A DNA stretch of 64,000 nucleotides from Agapanthus africanus (lineage: Eukaryota; Streptophyta; Magnoliopsida; Asparagales; Amaryllidaceae). Shown here one piece after another: positions 1 to 11,439 of the stretch. A model generated the notes under the pieces. The model made no database searches and was not told the DNA's origin. It was given only the letters and a program-made list of their open reading frames with translations. The DNA is taken from positions 114,371,899 to 114,435,898 of the forward strand of contig CM057346.1 in NCBI GenBank assembly GCA_030015575.1, read 5' to 3'. The translations under genes were made by a program, and so were the position numbers. The first letter of the stretch is position 1, and every line of letters begins with the position of its first letter.

Positions 1-526
1 TGCAAGTGCATTCTTCTTTCTTTTCACGAGTTTGAGCCCTTTCGGGTTTTCACAAGCCCGCTGGTAGTCCTGCTCCTTTTACTCAGAGAGCCCTTTTAGG
101 TTTTCATCTGTGCCCATTTTTCTTTTGGACATACCTTTTTTTTACCGTTCTCCTTATAGGTCGTGAGAATACATTAGTAGGTCTTCTCTTCGTTGGTATC
201 TTGGTTGGCCAACAGAGGGGGTCTTGAGCCCAACTCTGTCAGTGATAGTTCAACATCACACGCCAGTGGAACTTATAGATGACTTAGATTGTTTGTGCCC
301 GTGGATTGTATACGGTAGTCGATATGCGGACTGGCCGTAGAGCAATTGATATTTTGGGGAATATAGCTTCCCCGGTAGGAATTTCAGAGTCTTGAGTTAG
401 GAAGATAAGGATTTGACATTGGCATCGTCATCTATCATTGACCCAAGTCAGGACATTTCAACCATAGTATTTCTTGAGGAACCTACCGTTTATCGGCCGA
501 AAGGGCCTTTCTCCATGCATGTTCAA
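1..526 (-). other. gypsy-1 3' noncoding region
   Basis: No coding sequence seen. On the minus strand this stretch resembles the region between gag and the 3' LTR of gypsy-2. The block at 1-130 matches the complement of about 40365-40495, including the CCCGAAAGGGCTC and AAACTCGTGA words. The phrase around 300-325 matches the complement near 40286-40300. The shared region suggests the two elements belong to one family, gypsy-1 with pol and gypsy-2 without. Confidence 0.65.
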
Positions 527-697
527 TAGCATGTAGCTCCATCTTGGTAGAGCTTATCGATGATGTACGGGTCATCATAATTTGGCTCGAACTTCCCTCG
601 CTTTGCATGGTTGGGCATTATCGGTCTTTTGACAACCAACATCAGTTTCCCTTTACGAAATGTTCTCGATCTGGTTAGTTTTTCATATGCTCGAATC
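527..697 (-). pseudogene. gypsy-1 integrase C-terminal tail
   Basis: The minus-strand translation reads like the end of a Tat integrase: RTFRKGKLML, then KRGKFEPNYDDPYIIDKLY, the usual 'GKF.PNW.GPY.V' segment that follows the catalytic core. It continues the integrase at 2851-3849 across the solo LTR inserted at 703-2845. Fossil; not a functional gene. Confidence 0.7.
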
Positions 698-702
698 ATT
701 TT

Positions 703-2727
703 TGTTAGGTTTACTTAGCACCTCATGAAGGGTTTGGAAGCATCACATGTACCAAAGATTAAATTTTTAGGGTGCTAAGTAAGCATACAAAGAATCAATC
801 CTAGAAAATTAGGGTTTCATAGCTTTAATCAACATCACAAGCTACAAAGGCTAGGGTTTTGAGAGTACAACATTTGTAGCTCCCTACGCTGGACTCCTTG
901 GCCACTTGAGGGTTGGAGAAGGTTTCGCTTGAAGTCTTCTAGTGTCCACGACGATCCACCCGAAGCTCCTTTGTCCAAGCTTGCAACTTCACTTGATCAA
1001 GAGAAAGAAATGAAGCTAACACTCTAAACAAGTGGGCAAGACTTGTGTAGAATGATGTTGTGGTGGCTATTCTCACTTCAAAATCCTAACTTAGTGAGTA
1101 ATTTGCTCACTAGAAAAATCTAGAGAGCAAAAGAAGAAGGAGGAAGAAGATGATGGCCTTTTTAGAACAAGAGAAAAAATTATCTCATATGAAAAAAATG
1201 GAAAATATATGTATATATATTTTTTTACTTCTCATCTCAAACCATGGTTATATTATATGGATATTTATTTTACTTGAGTTAAAACAAAATAGAAAGATTA
1301 ACTCATGGTTAATAAGTAGGTGAGCATGGTTAGTTGAAGAAGAGTGTAGAATCAAGACCATGAATTATCCTTTTCTTTTTCCTTTTGTTTTAACACAAAT
1401 AGAAATAATAATCCATATAAATAACCAAGGTGTGAGTCTTATATTGCCACCATTTTCTATGTATATACAACCATGAAGGATGATGTATGTATGTATGTGT
1501 GCATGCACATCCATATGTGCATGAATCAAGAAAGAATGCATACATGCATGCATACATCCAAAAATACAAGAAAGGATTTCTAGTGAGAAACTAATGGTTA
1601 AATGATAAATCAACACTTGATTTATCAATCCGGCCATATCACATACGACCCAACCAAAAGTAAGCCGTCCGATTAATATACGGTATCTTCTACGCGCATT
1701 TTAACCGGGTCCATGCGCATATCGCATACGCGCACCACAACGTTTCGCCTGGACTAGGTAACTCCTTTGTGGGACTCTAAGACTCGTTAATACGCCGGCA
1801 GTGGGTGATGATCATATCAAGCACCCCCAAGCCTCAAGCGGTCAGCTAAACGTAACGGCCACCCGGATATTGAGCGATCAGAAGAAAACAAGCGAACCTA
1901 CTACAACTCCCGTCGAGCCAACCGGCAACACTACCGTACAGTCCGGTCTCTTCGTCAGATATGCTGCATATCGAGCCTAGGGATGGTCATGTCGACCCCA
2001 ATAACTCAATAAGTCGTGCCGGTGAATGGTCTATAACAGATCGAGAAACTACTGATAACACTTATCAGTAAATCTCAGCAGCCCTGGCCAAGGACTTTCT
2101 GATATAACCAGTCGAGCACAGCACAGCATCAACTCCCAATACCAAGAGAGACGAAACCCCTCCTATCGCTCATCGCCTTCGTGTGTCTCGGGACTGTACC
2201 CAACGGCCACCTGTTTGCACGACTCAGTAGAGCCGTGGTAGGGTGGTAATCAAAGTACAGTGGGAGAGCACACAAGACTCTATAATGATCTCGGGTCTAC
2301 AGACTAACCTGCACCAGTGTCACCTGAGAACTGCTATCCGACAATAGATATAATTCCATATAGGAGTTCTCGGTGAGTCCGTCCAGTGTACCCAGTCACC
2401 ACTGAGCACCCGTATATGATCTCGATGTCAAACATCGATGAATGTGGGAACATTCATCGTCCATCATATGGGTCTAGTATCATATACACTAGTCTACTCT
2501 GGTATATCGATGCCCCGTCTCGATACATCTACGACTAGGGACATTTCAGGATATGCTTATAAACTACAGATGTCCCACTAGTATGATCTCTATCATAATC
2601 ACTGTAGTCAAGCCAATATCTTCAGGGATTTATCAACATGTGTGAATGAGTAAAAGCATGATCAAATCAACATGTCAGATAAAGAAGAACCAGATAGCAT
2701 ACTATCATGTCGAGCAAGAATGTACAC

Positions 2728-2790
<63 letters not shown>

Positions 2791-2845
2791 GTATAAATAC
2801 ATCCACTATCTCATAATGGCCTCTAGGGCATACATAAATCCAACA
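703..2845 (-). mobile_element. solo copia LTR S1 (Angela/BARE-like), inserted in gypsy-1
   Basis: 2.1 kb LTR in minus orientation, starting (minus) near 2845 with TGTTGGATTTATG and GCCCTAGAGGCC, and ending at 703. The flanking five bases are ATTTT on both sides (698-702 and 2846-2850), a clean target duplication. There is no internal region or second LTR, so this is a solo LTR left by recombination between the two LTRs of a full element. It interrupts the gypsy-1 integrase. It contains an (AT)n/(GTAT)n tract and the conserved LTR hairpin at 2218-2237. Closely related in layout to the LTRs of copia-E and copia-A. Confidence 0.9.
2730..2793. repeat. (AT)n plus (GTAT)n microsatellite inside solo LTR S1
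   Basis: About 49 bases of alternating A and T followed by about four GTAT units. It lies close to the LTR start (minus orientation). Apparent protein-coding stretches across it are low-complexity artefacts. Confidence 0.95.
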
Positions 2846-2850
2846 ATTTT

Positions 2851-3849
2851 TGCCCTATAAGCTTCCAGACTTTGTTGCACTTCAATACGGGTTTCATCAA
2901 GAGCATCGAGTTCTTCGAACAGGAGATAGGCATTTTCCTCATCAGTGAGCTCATATTGGATCTCCATTCGCAATGAGGAAAGTTCGATCTCTAGTGGGAG
3001 CACCGCTTTGGTACCAAACACCAGTGCATAAGGTGTTATCTTCATAGCCATCTTGAACGTCATTCGGTAGGCCCATAAATCTTCATGTAGTCTTTCATGC
3101 CAATCATTTTTATTTTTGGACACCATCTTTTTGATGAGTTTTTTCAAGGTCTTATTGAAGGCTTCTGCTGGATTATTGGCACGATAATTATAGACGGAGC
3201 AATATCTCCAGTCTATTTTATGCTGTTGCGCGAATCGACTAATCTTATGGCTTTTATACGCAGGTCCATTGTCCGAGATTATTCTTCTTGGAACTCCGAA
3301 CCGATATTTCACATAAGTCTTGAAGAAATGTAGGATGTTCTCCGTCTTCACTTCTTTTAGAAGTACCACTTTTGGCCAATTAAAGAAGTATTCAGCGGTA
3401 GCCAGGATGAACCGATGCCCTTTAGACGATGGCGGTTCAATAGGGCCCACTATATCTATCCTATACATCTCAAACGGAAAGCTAGCTACGATAGGATGCA
3501 GTGGATTAGGGTACTGATAGATGAATTCTTCGTGTATTTGACACAAGTGGCATCTTTTGGCGTACTTTATGCAATCTTGAATCATCGTGGGCCAGTAGTA
3601 GCCTATTCTTTTGATCTTCATTTTCAATTTTGGATCGGTTTGATGGGATCTGCATAGTCCGTCGTGAATTTCTTGAACGACCATCCTTGATTCATTCGGC
3701 CCTAGGCATCTTATCCATATGCGGTCGAAGAATCTGTTGTACAAAGTTCCATCTATAAAAAAGAATGACAGAGCTTATTTTATGAGATGATGTCTTTGCG
3801 TTGCGTCTTCAGGCAACCGCTGGGACTTGAAGTAGTCAACGAAGACTTT
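2851..3849 (-). pseudogene. gypsy-1 integrase (zinc-binding and catalytic core)
   Basis: Ty3/gypsy integrase, which joins retroelement cDNA to chromosomal DNA. Seen: CHLCQIH of the zinc-binding HHCC module, IDIVGPIEPPSSKGHRFI at the first catalytic aspartate, IISDNGPAYKS at the second, and NNPAEAFNKTLKK around the catalytic glutamate. The C-terminal ALVFGTKAVLPLEIE block is typical of Tat-like integrases. A solo copia LTR cuts its 3' end, and the tail resumes at 527-697. Part of a broken element. Confidence 0.85.
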
Positions 3850-4719
3850 TCGCCAATCTTGTTCTACTTCCTCTGTTTAGAGAAAACTTTCTTCATATAT
3901 ATCTTTCTCTTCAAAAGTTTCCTTTTCTTTGGGTGTTTCTGTTGGAAATTCCGAAAGGAACTCCGCCAGTCCTAGGATCTTGCGGCTTTGGAAAATTGTC
4001 CTTATGTCATCAAGATCTTTGTCTGCTAGCTCCATGGCCAATTTGGCTAATGTGTCTGCTCTGCTGTTTTTCGCTTTCTGCACACTCTCCAATATATATG
4101 ATAGAATCTGCGCTAGCGGCTATTGCATCTTTTCACCATACCTTATTAGTTTTGTCTTGTAGGTCTTGTAATCGTCATTTACTTGGCTGACAATTAGCTC
4201 ATACATTAGAAGATCTTCGATGCCTATGTCGATCGTAATTTCGAGACCAGTTATGAGGGCTTCATATTCCGCCTCATTGTTGATTCTTGGTTCCGTCAAC
4301 GAGATGGCATATCGTATTATCCCACCTTATGGAGTCATGAAGATGAGACCTACCCTGGCTTTGATTATTGGGGTATTCTCCTTTCGTGCCTTCATTGATG
4401 ATGCTCCATTGAAGTAGAGCTCCTATTGAAGCTTTTCTTTATCTTCTCATCCTCTGTGATGGCATTGAATGCATACTCATCCGGTAGCTCGCAATTTAGC
4501 AAAGAGTCGGAGGAGACTTGGTGCTCAACGAGGAAATCGGTGATGGACTGTACCTTTGTCGCCTTAAGAGGGTAGCATGTGATCGAGAACTCTATTAACA
4601 TAAGAGCCCATTTGGCGAGCCTTACCGTTAGTATGGCCTTCATCATTAGATACTTGAGAGGATACACCTTTTAGATCAGGTTAACTTCATGCGCCAAGGT
4701 GTAGTGTCTAAGCTTCATG
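3850..4719 (-). pseudogene. gypsy-1 RNase H region
   Basis: Minus-strand segments between reverse transcriptase and integrase carry words expected of the RNase H domain, which degrades the RNA strand of the RNA-DNA hybrid. One is the KARVGLIF...GGIIRYAISL type read around 4280-4400; another is KNSRADTLAKLAMELADKDL near 4010-4080, the usual end of this domain in Tat elements. Fragmented fossil. Confidence 0.7.
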
Positions 4720-5960
4720 ACTATGAAGATCAGTGCCAAGCAATACTTCTCAATAGAAGAGTAGTTGCTTTCTGCATCCAGCGGAACTCGACTTAGATAG
4801 TAGAGAGCTCTTTCTTTCCCTTGGTCATTCTCTTATGCCCATAACGCGCCCAGATAATGTTTAAGTGCGGTTGAATATAAGATGAAGGGTTTTCCGGTCA
4901 TTAGAGCAGCTAACATCGGTGGATTTTGCTGGTACTTCTTGATTTCATCCAACGCCTTTTGGCATTTTTAGTCCTATATGAAAGGAGTTCCTTTCTTCAT
5001 GAGATGCAAGAAGGGGCAGCATTTTTCTAGTAGATTGGCGATGAAGCGCAGGATATACACGATCTTTCTTTGGAGCGATCGCAGCTGCTTGAGAAGTCTT
5101 GAAGGGGGCATTTCTTTAATTTCCTGAATTTTGGTAGGATCGATTTCAATCCCATGGTGGCGGATGATGAATCCCAGGAATTTCCCTGATGAAACTCCGA
5201 AGGCGCATTTTAGCAGATTCATCTTCAAGTTGTACTTTTGAAGGCGGTTGAAGACTATCTTTAGGTGCTCCAAGTGTTCTTCGTGAGACATACTTTTAAC
5301 CATGGGATCATCGCTGTAGCATTCGACGATTTCATGAATAAAGTCATCGAAGATCTTTGTCATCACTCGTTGATAAGTCGCTCTAGCATTCTTCAATCCA
5401 AAGGGCATTACTTTATAAAAGAAGACTCCTAATGGTGTGTGGAAAGCTGTATGTTTCTGATCTCCTGGATCCATTTTGATTTGATTGTATCTGGAAGACC
5501 CATCCATAAATGAAAAGACCTCATGAGTGGAGGTGTCATCGATCATAAGCTCCGTGACGGGAACGGGAAAGTCGTCTTTTGGGAATGCCTTGTTTAGGTC
5601 CCAAAAGTCCACGCATATCTGAATTGTCCCATTCTTCTTCATCACGGGGACAATGTTGGGTATCCATTTGGGATATTGCGCTTCATGGATGAAACTGGAG
5701 TCTATTAATTTCTTGACTTCGGCATTGATTCTCATCTTGAGTTCGAGCCACATCCTTCTTAGTAATTGCTTGACAGGTTTTATTCCCGGCCATATAGCCA
5801 GCTTATGTACTGCAATCTTTTGATCATGTCCTGGCATCTCGGAATAGTTCCAGGTGAAGAAATCCTTGTACTCCATCAGTACGGTTTTCAAAGTAGCAAC
5901 CCATTCTTCAGACAGCAGCTCGCTGACAAACGTGGGTTAAGGATCTTCTTCTATTTCTAA
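4720..5960 (-). pseudogene. gypsy-1 reverse transcriptase
   Basis: Reverse transcriptase of Ty3/gypsy type. The minus-strand translation shows YKDFFTWNYSEMPGHD upstream of the domain, the fingers WIPNIVPVMKKNGTIQICVDF, the FSFMDGSSRYNQIKMD block, TAFHTPLGVFFYKVMPFGLKNA, and the YSDD active-site box followed by HLEHLKIVFNRL. The 5' neighbour is a gag-like segment rather than protease (see 5961-7048). Broken element; several interruptions overall. Confidence 0.88.
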
Positions 5961-7048
5961 GTTTATGTTCCTTAGGTCATTTGCCATAGTATGGATCCCA
6001 TCTTCCAACTCTTTTGGCGCTAGTGACATTTTAGAGATATTATCGTCTTCATTTGTGAAGCAGTCGAAGAGTGCAGGCATATCTTCATCTCCTTTCTCAT
6101 TTGAGAATCTTATCATGTGATAGGTGTGATCCAACTTTCGCTTCTTGGACCAGATGTATCTAGATCTTGTGAAATCGGTCTCATTGGTACATGTTGTTGT
6201 GGGGATCCACTCTCCAGCTATCACTTAACATGAACCTGCCTTATTTGTACTGCTCTTCAATCCAATTCGTAAAGACGAAGCAGTCTTCAATCAAGTGGTT
6301 TATAAACCAGTGGTATAGGCAGTAATCAAGGTTTTCAACAACACTTGCTTGAAAGGGTCATTTAGACTCGGACAATGTTAGAATTCGGTGCTTCATAATG
6401 AGGCCAAACAATTTCCTTGTCTTTTCACACGGGAATGAATATTCTCGCCCCATCTTCTTTATAAGGGCTGGACTCGGATGGCATTTATTCCGGCGGTTAG
6501 GCATTTTGAGGCCATTTTGTTGTTGTTGAATATTAGCCGTGAGAATCGTCTTGTTCTTAAAAGTTCTATATTGGAATTCCTCTCCTATAGAGAAGAACGG
6601 AGGCAACTGTTGCGGAGGAGGACTATGACTCATCTCTTTTGCAAACTGTTTGCTTAAGCTCAATCATTTGGCCAGTTCATATATAGCCATCTCACCCATT
6701 TGAATAGCACTTCTCATCAGCTTGTCAATCGATTCCTCTTATGGCAGAGTTAAAGCCCTTTATATGGCGTCTGCCCCCTGCTCAGCCGCATTTTTATAGG
6801 CAGAGCGTCTCCCTTATTTGAAGTTGTTATGTCATAGCAGCTATGAATTCTTTCCCACTTCTTGGATCAAATACATCTGAGACCGATGGTATCAACTTTA
6901 CTATTAGGGCTAACTCTCCCCTGGCACTTCCGAGATCTTCTTATAGAACTGGGTCTTTCGAATGGTTTGTTCAAAAGGTACCCATTACTGCTTGAGGAGC
7001 TCTTTTAAACTCCTTGAGAAGTACTTTGGCATTTTAATTGGCTGCAAC
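5961..7048 (-). pseudogene. second gag C-terminal segment and linker in gypsy-1
   Basis: The minus-strand translation around 6250-6660 (EMSHSPPPQQLPPF, KKMGREYSFPCEKTRKLF, ...HLIEDCFVFTNWIEEQYK) matches the gag C-terminal region also seen at about 11440-11850 of the same element. It also matches gypsy-2 (GHAIEDCFVFKDWIEKQYK near 39420-39480). The stretch after it leads into the reverse transcriptase. Finding this gag piece between protease and reverse transcriptase is unexpected for the family, so the element looks composite, perhaps by template switching or unequal recombination. The coding state is degraded. Confidence 0.65.
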
Positions 7049-7723
7049 CTATCGAGATTTGGACTGATGCCTAGTCAAATTTCTTTCTCTGTTTTGGTCA
7101 AATTTGTAGAAGAGAATTACTTTCGCGCCTTTATATTTGGAGGCACAAAGAAAGTTATCAGCTCCTCCACTTGGTGAGTACCGACTGCATATGACAAGAT
7201 GGGGCGATGGCGACATGAAAGGCTCAATCGACTTCGTCAAGGCTTTTAAACATAGGGTGTGTGGAGAACACAGCCTCAGTTTCGTCTTCTGAATCGCTTC
7301 CAAAAACTGGGATGATGGCGGGATGATTTTGTCCGTTGCCTTCCACCTGGGATTGGCTTGGGAGTATAGTCTCTTCTTCATTCTCAGAGTCGCTTCTGAA
7401 TACTGGAATGGTAGCAACCTGCTTTTTCTTGTTGTTTCCATCGGATGTGGATTTTCCGCATCTTTCAGTATCTTCAAAGTCGGGTAGGAAGTACTTTGCG
7501 TTCTCCTACTTGCGGACTTCATTTACAGATAAAGGATTGAGCTCTCCTCTGATGATATGCTCTCTTCCATCCTTGAAATATTTCGTACACTGATGTTCTG
7601 TATAAGGGATGATGTTGTACACATGTAGCCAAAACCATCCGAGTAGAGCTTTATAACATGTCTTGGCATCGATGACGTGGAAATTAAGTGATGAGTTGTC
7701 CGAACCGAAATGTAAGTTCAACA
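7049..7723 (-). pseudogene. gypsy-1 protease C-terminal half and acidic spacer
   Basis: The minus-strand translation at 7506-7723 reads NSSLNFHVIDAKTCYKALLG, then WLHVYNIIPYTEHQC. This is the conserved 'FHVIDA.TSYKALLGRPWLH' block at the end of the Tat aspartic protease region. It is followed by an acidic, serine-rich spacer with repeated IPVFGSDSE-like words (about 7250-7430). The N-terminal half of the protease lies beyond the solo LTR at 9667-10200. Confidence 0.75.
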
Positions 7724-9666
7724 TGTTAGGAATATGTACGCCATAGAGGCCATTATTGTATATTATAATGGATGCTTAGACATATATATAGAGGACTTTC
7801 TTGCTCGACATGATAGTATACTATGTGGCTACTCTTTATCATAACATGTGCACTTGTTTTAGTTTTCTTTCTCTTTGATACATGTTGATAAAGCCCTTAG
7901 GATATTGGATTCACTACTTGGACTATGATACAGATCATACTAATGGGGCTTGAGTAGTTCGCAAGCACATCCTTAACAGTTCTTATTCGGGGAGTATCGA
8001 GACAGGGCATCGATATTCCAGAGTAGACTAGTGTAGGCGATGGATGATCCCATATCCATTGGTGTTTGACATCAAAAATTGTATACAGGTGCTCATTATA
8101 GACTGAGTACACTAAATAGACTCGGCGAGAACTCCTAGATAGTATTATACATATCGTCAAATAGCAGTTCTCTGGTGACACTTGTACAGGTTAGTATGTA
8201 GACCTGAGATCATCATGGTGTCTTGTGTGGTTCACACTGTGCTTTGATTTCCACCCTACAAAGGCTCTACTGAGTCGTGCGAACAGGTGGTTTTTAGGTA
8301 CAGACCTGATTCATATGGAGGCAGTGAGCGATGGGAGGGGTTTCGTCTTTCCCGGTGTTGGGTGTTGATGTTGTGCTATGCGTGATTGGCTATAACCGCA
8401 AGTCCCTGGCCAGGACTGATGAGATTTACTGATAAATGTTATTAGTAGTTTCTTGATTGGTTATAGGCCACACATCAGCATGACTTATCGAGTTATTAGG
8501 GTTTGACGATTCTACCCCAAGACTCGATATATAACATATCAGATGAAAAGACCGGACTGTACGGTAAGTGTTGCTTATAGGCTCTATGGGAGTTTGAACA
8601 AATTTGCTTGTTGATCTTCTATTCATTCAATACCTGGGTAGCCGTTATGTCTAGCTAGTATTGCTGACGGCTAGTGGGTATTTAATGTGATCATTACCTG
8701 CTGCTAGCGTATTGACGAGTCTTAAGAGTCCCACATTGAGGTTTCCAAGCTTAAGCGAAACGAAGTAGGGCACGCATGGAGATATGCGTAGGAGCTTGAT
8801 TAAATACAAGTATATGATATTGTATTCTAATCTAGCGTTTTTTATATTAGCCGGGTTATATATGATATAACCGGATTATTGAATCAAGTGTTGATTTAAT
8901 AATTAACTAATATATTACTCATTTTAATTCTTTTCTTTATTCATATATATTTGATATATACAAATGTATCATGGTTGATGATACAAAGAACATGGAAATA
9001 TGAGAATCACATTAGAAGAGAAATAAAGATATTGTTATATATATATATATATATATGAATAAAACAAAGGATGAGATGAGTCATGGCTTCTAAAGTGTTC
9101 TCAAGAGTGCTAAGAACCATGACTCATTGTTCTTCCATTATTTTATTCATCCATACTTATCATTATCTATATCTCATCTTATCTCCATGTTTCATTCTCA
9201 ATTTCCAAGTTCATCCTCTTCATTTTTCTTCTCTAGATATTTTCTAGGTTAAAAAAGAAATAAAAAAGGAAAGAATTTTATTGAGAAATCCCCACTTCAT
9301 CAACCACTATAATAGAAAATTAGTATAGGTTGTTATCTTCACTAATTCATAGATTAGTGAAGTGTGAGTTTGAGAGTGAGAAGTTTCGAGGTGGATCATC
9401 TTTGATGATGAAGCCTTCGAACAAGCTCGTTCCATCTTTCAAGTGGAGTCGTAGAAGAGTTCTAGGACTACTACACAGATAATTGAAGTGAAGGACAAGT
9501 TTACAAAGGTTGTAGTTTCCATTCACTTAGTGTTAATCACTTTTTTTTTATGAAACCATAATCTCTAGTTTGATCATGTTTAGTATACTTAGCTCTCTAG
9601 AATTTTTTAAAAATTGCTTACATGCTTTTGTTAAAACCCTAGTGGATGTGCTAAGACACACTTGCA
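7724..9666 (+). mobile_element. solo copia LTR S2 (Angela/BARE-like), inserted in gypsy-1 protease
   Basis: About 1.9 kb LTR in plus orientation from TGTTAGGAATATG to CACTTGCA, with the same internal landmarks as the other copia LTRs: GATAAAGCCCTTAGGAT, AGCAGTTCTCTGGTGACAC, GTGCTTTGATTTCCACCC. No internal region or partner LTR is next to it. The gypsy-1 protease coding sequence lies on both sides in the same strand, proving insertion. The five bases on each side (CAACA and CAATG) are not an exact duplication, so the target duplication is unclear and the copy is probably old. Confidence 0.82.
9036..9056. repeat. short (AT)n tract in solo LTR S2
   Basis: About ten AT units, inside the LTR. Confidence 0.85.
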
Positions 9667-10200
9667 CAATGGACCCACAAGTTTGTGAGGACTGGGAGTC
9701 GAATCCGGATATCGTGATCCTCTCCGAAGTGAGGAATCTGACGTCCATAACATGCTCTCGGAGCACCCTGACATTCAGCAGATTCACTGAAGATCTATTG
9801 TTAATGAGAATTTTACTTATCCTGATGTCTTCGTAGTATCCGGTCACATAGAGAGGTTGATTATGTTCGAACGTTCCTAGTAGAATATCTTCTTCACTGA
9901 AGGTAATGTCGGCAGTGTGAACGTCCGCAAGCTTATCCTTCGTGTTCTCTTTGGTGAAGTAAGCTTGGAACTGGTCAGGCTCTCTTAGATCCTTGATTCG
10001 GGACTCCCGGAGTTCTTTCGATAGGAGTAGAGCATCATATATGCTCAGGTGTGATGGTAGCTTCTTCAGATGCGCTAGGACATTGTAATCTACCTTAATC
10101 TTTTTAAGCAGCTCCTTGGCAACTTCTTCATCGACCTCGATCTCTTCAACCAAATTTTCTTTTCCCTTATCCTGCTTCTTTGGGGTCTTATTTCCAAGCC
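9667..10200 (-). pseudogene. gypsy-1 protease N-terminal half
   Basis: The minus-strand translation runs DYNVLAHLKKLPSHLSIYDA, LLLSKELRESRIKDLREPDQF, ITFSEEDILLG, HNQPLYVTGYYEDI, and ISKILINN in the region of the aspartic protease active site, then ITISGFDSQ. This order is diagnostic of the protease region in Tat-type gypsy polyproteins. The fragment ends at the solo LTR, and the rest of the domain is at 7506-7723. Fossil. Confidence 0.8.
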
Positions 10201-11439
10201 CAATATTTTTCTCGGGGAGAGTGCGATTTCGCAGCTAAATATTGCCGTAGGATTTCATCCCTCTTTCTTTTTCCGAGGTGGTGCTTGAAAAAAGAGGGTT
10301 GTATAGGTCCTCTTCTTCAGCGTCACTCCCAAAGGTAGGAACTTCACCACCTTTTGCTTTCGAAAGTTTGGCCTTCTGAGAAATCACATGGCAGTTTTCC
10401 GCCGTTGATTCTACGTTGTCGCTTGTTTCAAACTTGTTATCCTTGAGTTGACGATTGCAAGCTTTTCACTTCTCTTTCTTTAGGTTTCTTTGGTGAGAGA
10501 CATATCCTCACCACCATTTCTTGAATCCATTGCATTCATTAATGGGGTGCGAAATTCTCTGGTGATAAGGATAGTACTTTGGATGTTCTTCCCCACTTTG
10601 AAATAAGATACCCTAGGAGTGTACATCATGAGATATGGTAGCGTCAATCCCTTTGATAGGGCCTTGGCAAAATGCTTCTCAGCTTTAGCCTTGCGTCAGC
10701 ACTTTATGGCTGGCACTTGCTTCAGCCAGGAGGTATTACAACTTGTCCCTTCTGTGGTTTTCTTGCTAAGGTGCAGTCTCCAAGCTTTATCGTAGAGAGC
10801 TATTTCACGCTTTATTGTATCCTCTGGTCTTTGCATAGCTTTGTTTATCAGCGTATCAATTTCTTCGTCTGTTGGCAGAGTCAAGACGCTTTGCACGGCC
10901 CCTGCCCCCTGTTCAGTCATGCCATCTACCGAATGAAAACCTTTGTCTAACGCTGGTGGAGCATCTTCATCTACTATGATAAAGTAAAAGACAATGTGGC
11001 AGCTTTCTACACGCTCTTCATGTTCATCTATTAAGTTCTCTTCTTCAGCACTACCATTTTCAAAGAGGTTTCGGAGGAATTCCTCTAACATTATAGGGAT
11101 ATACGCCTTCTGGTTATACTTTTCCAGTGCATCAAAATATATTTGGAGATCCGTACGCTTATCGACATATTCGTCAGTCTGTACGGATTTCCTGCCTTTC
11201 TTCTTCTTCTTTTTGGAGGAAGGACTCAGGAGGCTTTTTCCCTTGTCTTGAGCCTTTGGAGTAGGACGTGTATTTAACATCGCCTCGGTGATTTGTGGTT
11301 CAAGCAAGCTTTTCCACTTGATTGCCGGACATGCTTGGAGTTCTTTCAGCATCTTCTTTGTCTATGATGAAAGAACCATCTCCCATGGAGTTTCTGCTAT
11401 CTTCGAGCAAGTTGCCCCTACCATATCAGCCTTTTTGGG
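10201..11439 (-). pseudogene. gypsy-1 gag-protease linker
   Basis: Lysine-rich and acidic coding relic between gag and protease: a run of lysines near 11190-11215, then acidic stretches such as NGSAEEENLIDEHEE. The piece near 10870-10915 (GAGAVQSVLTLP type) resembles sequence near 6730-6790 in the second gag-like segment. No known domain is recognised. Degraded. Confidence 0.5.

Noticed and set aside
2672-2860. Tyrosine/isoleucine repeat protein across the AT tract, with similar cases at 16820-17047 and 27424-27705
   Set aside because: Translation of dinucleotide repeats.
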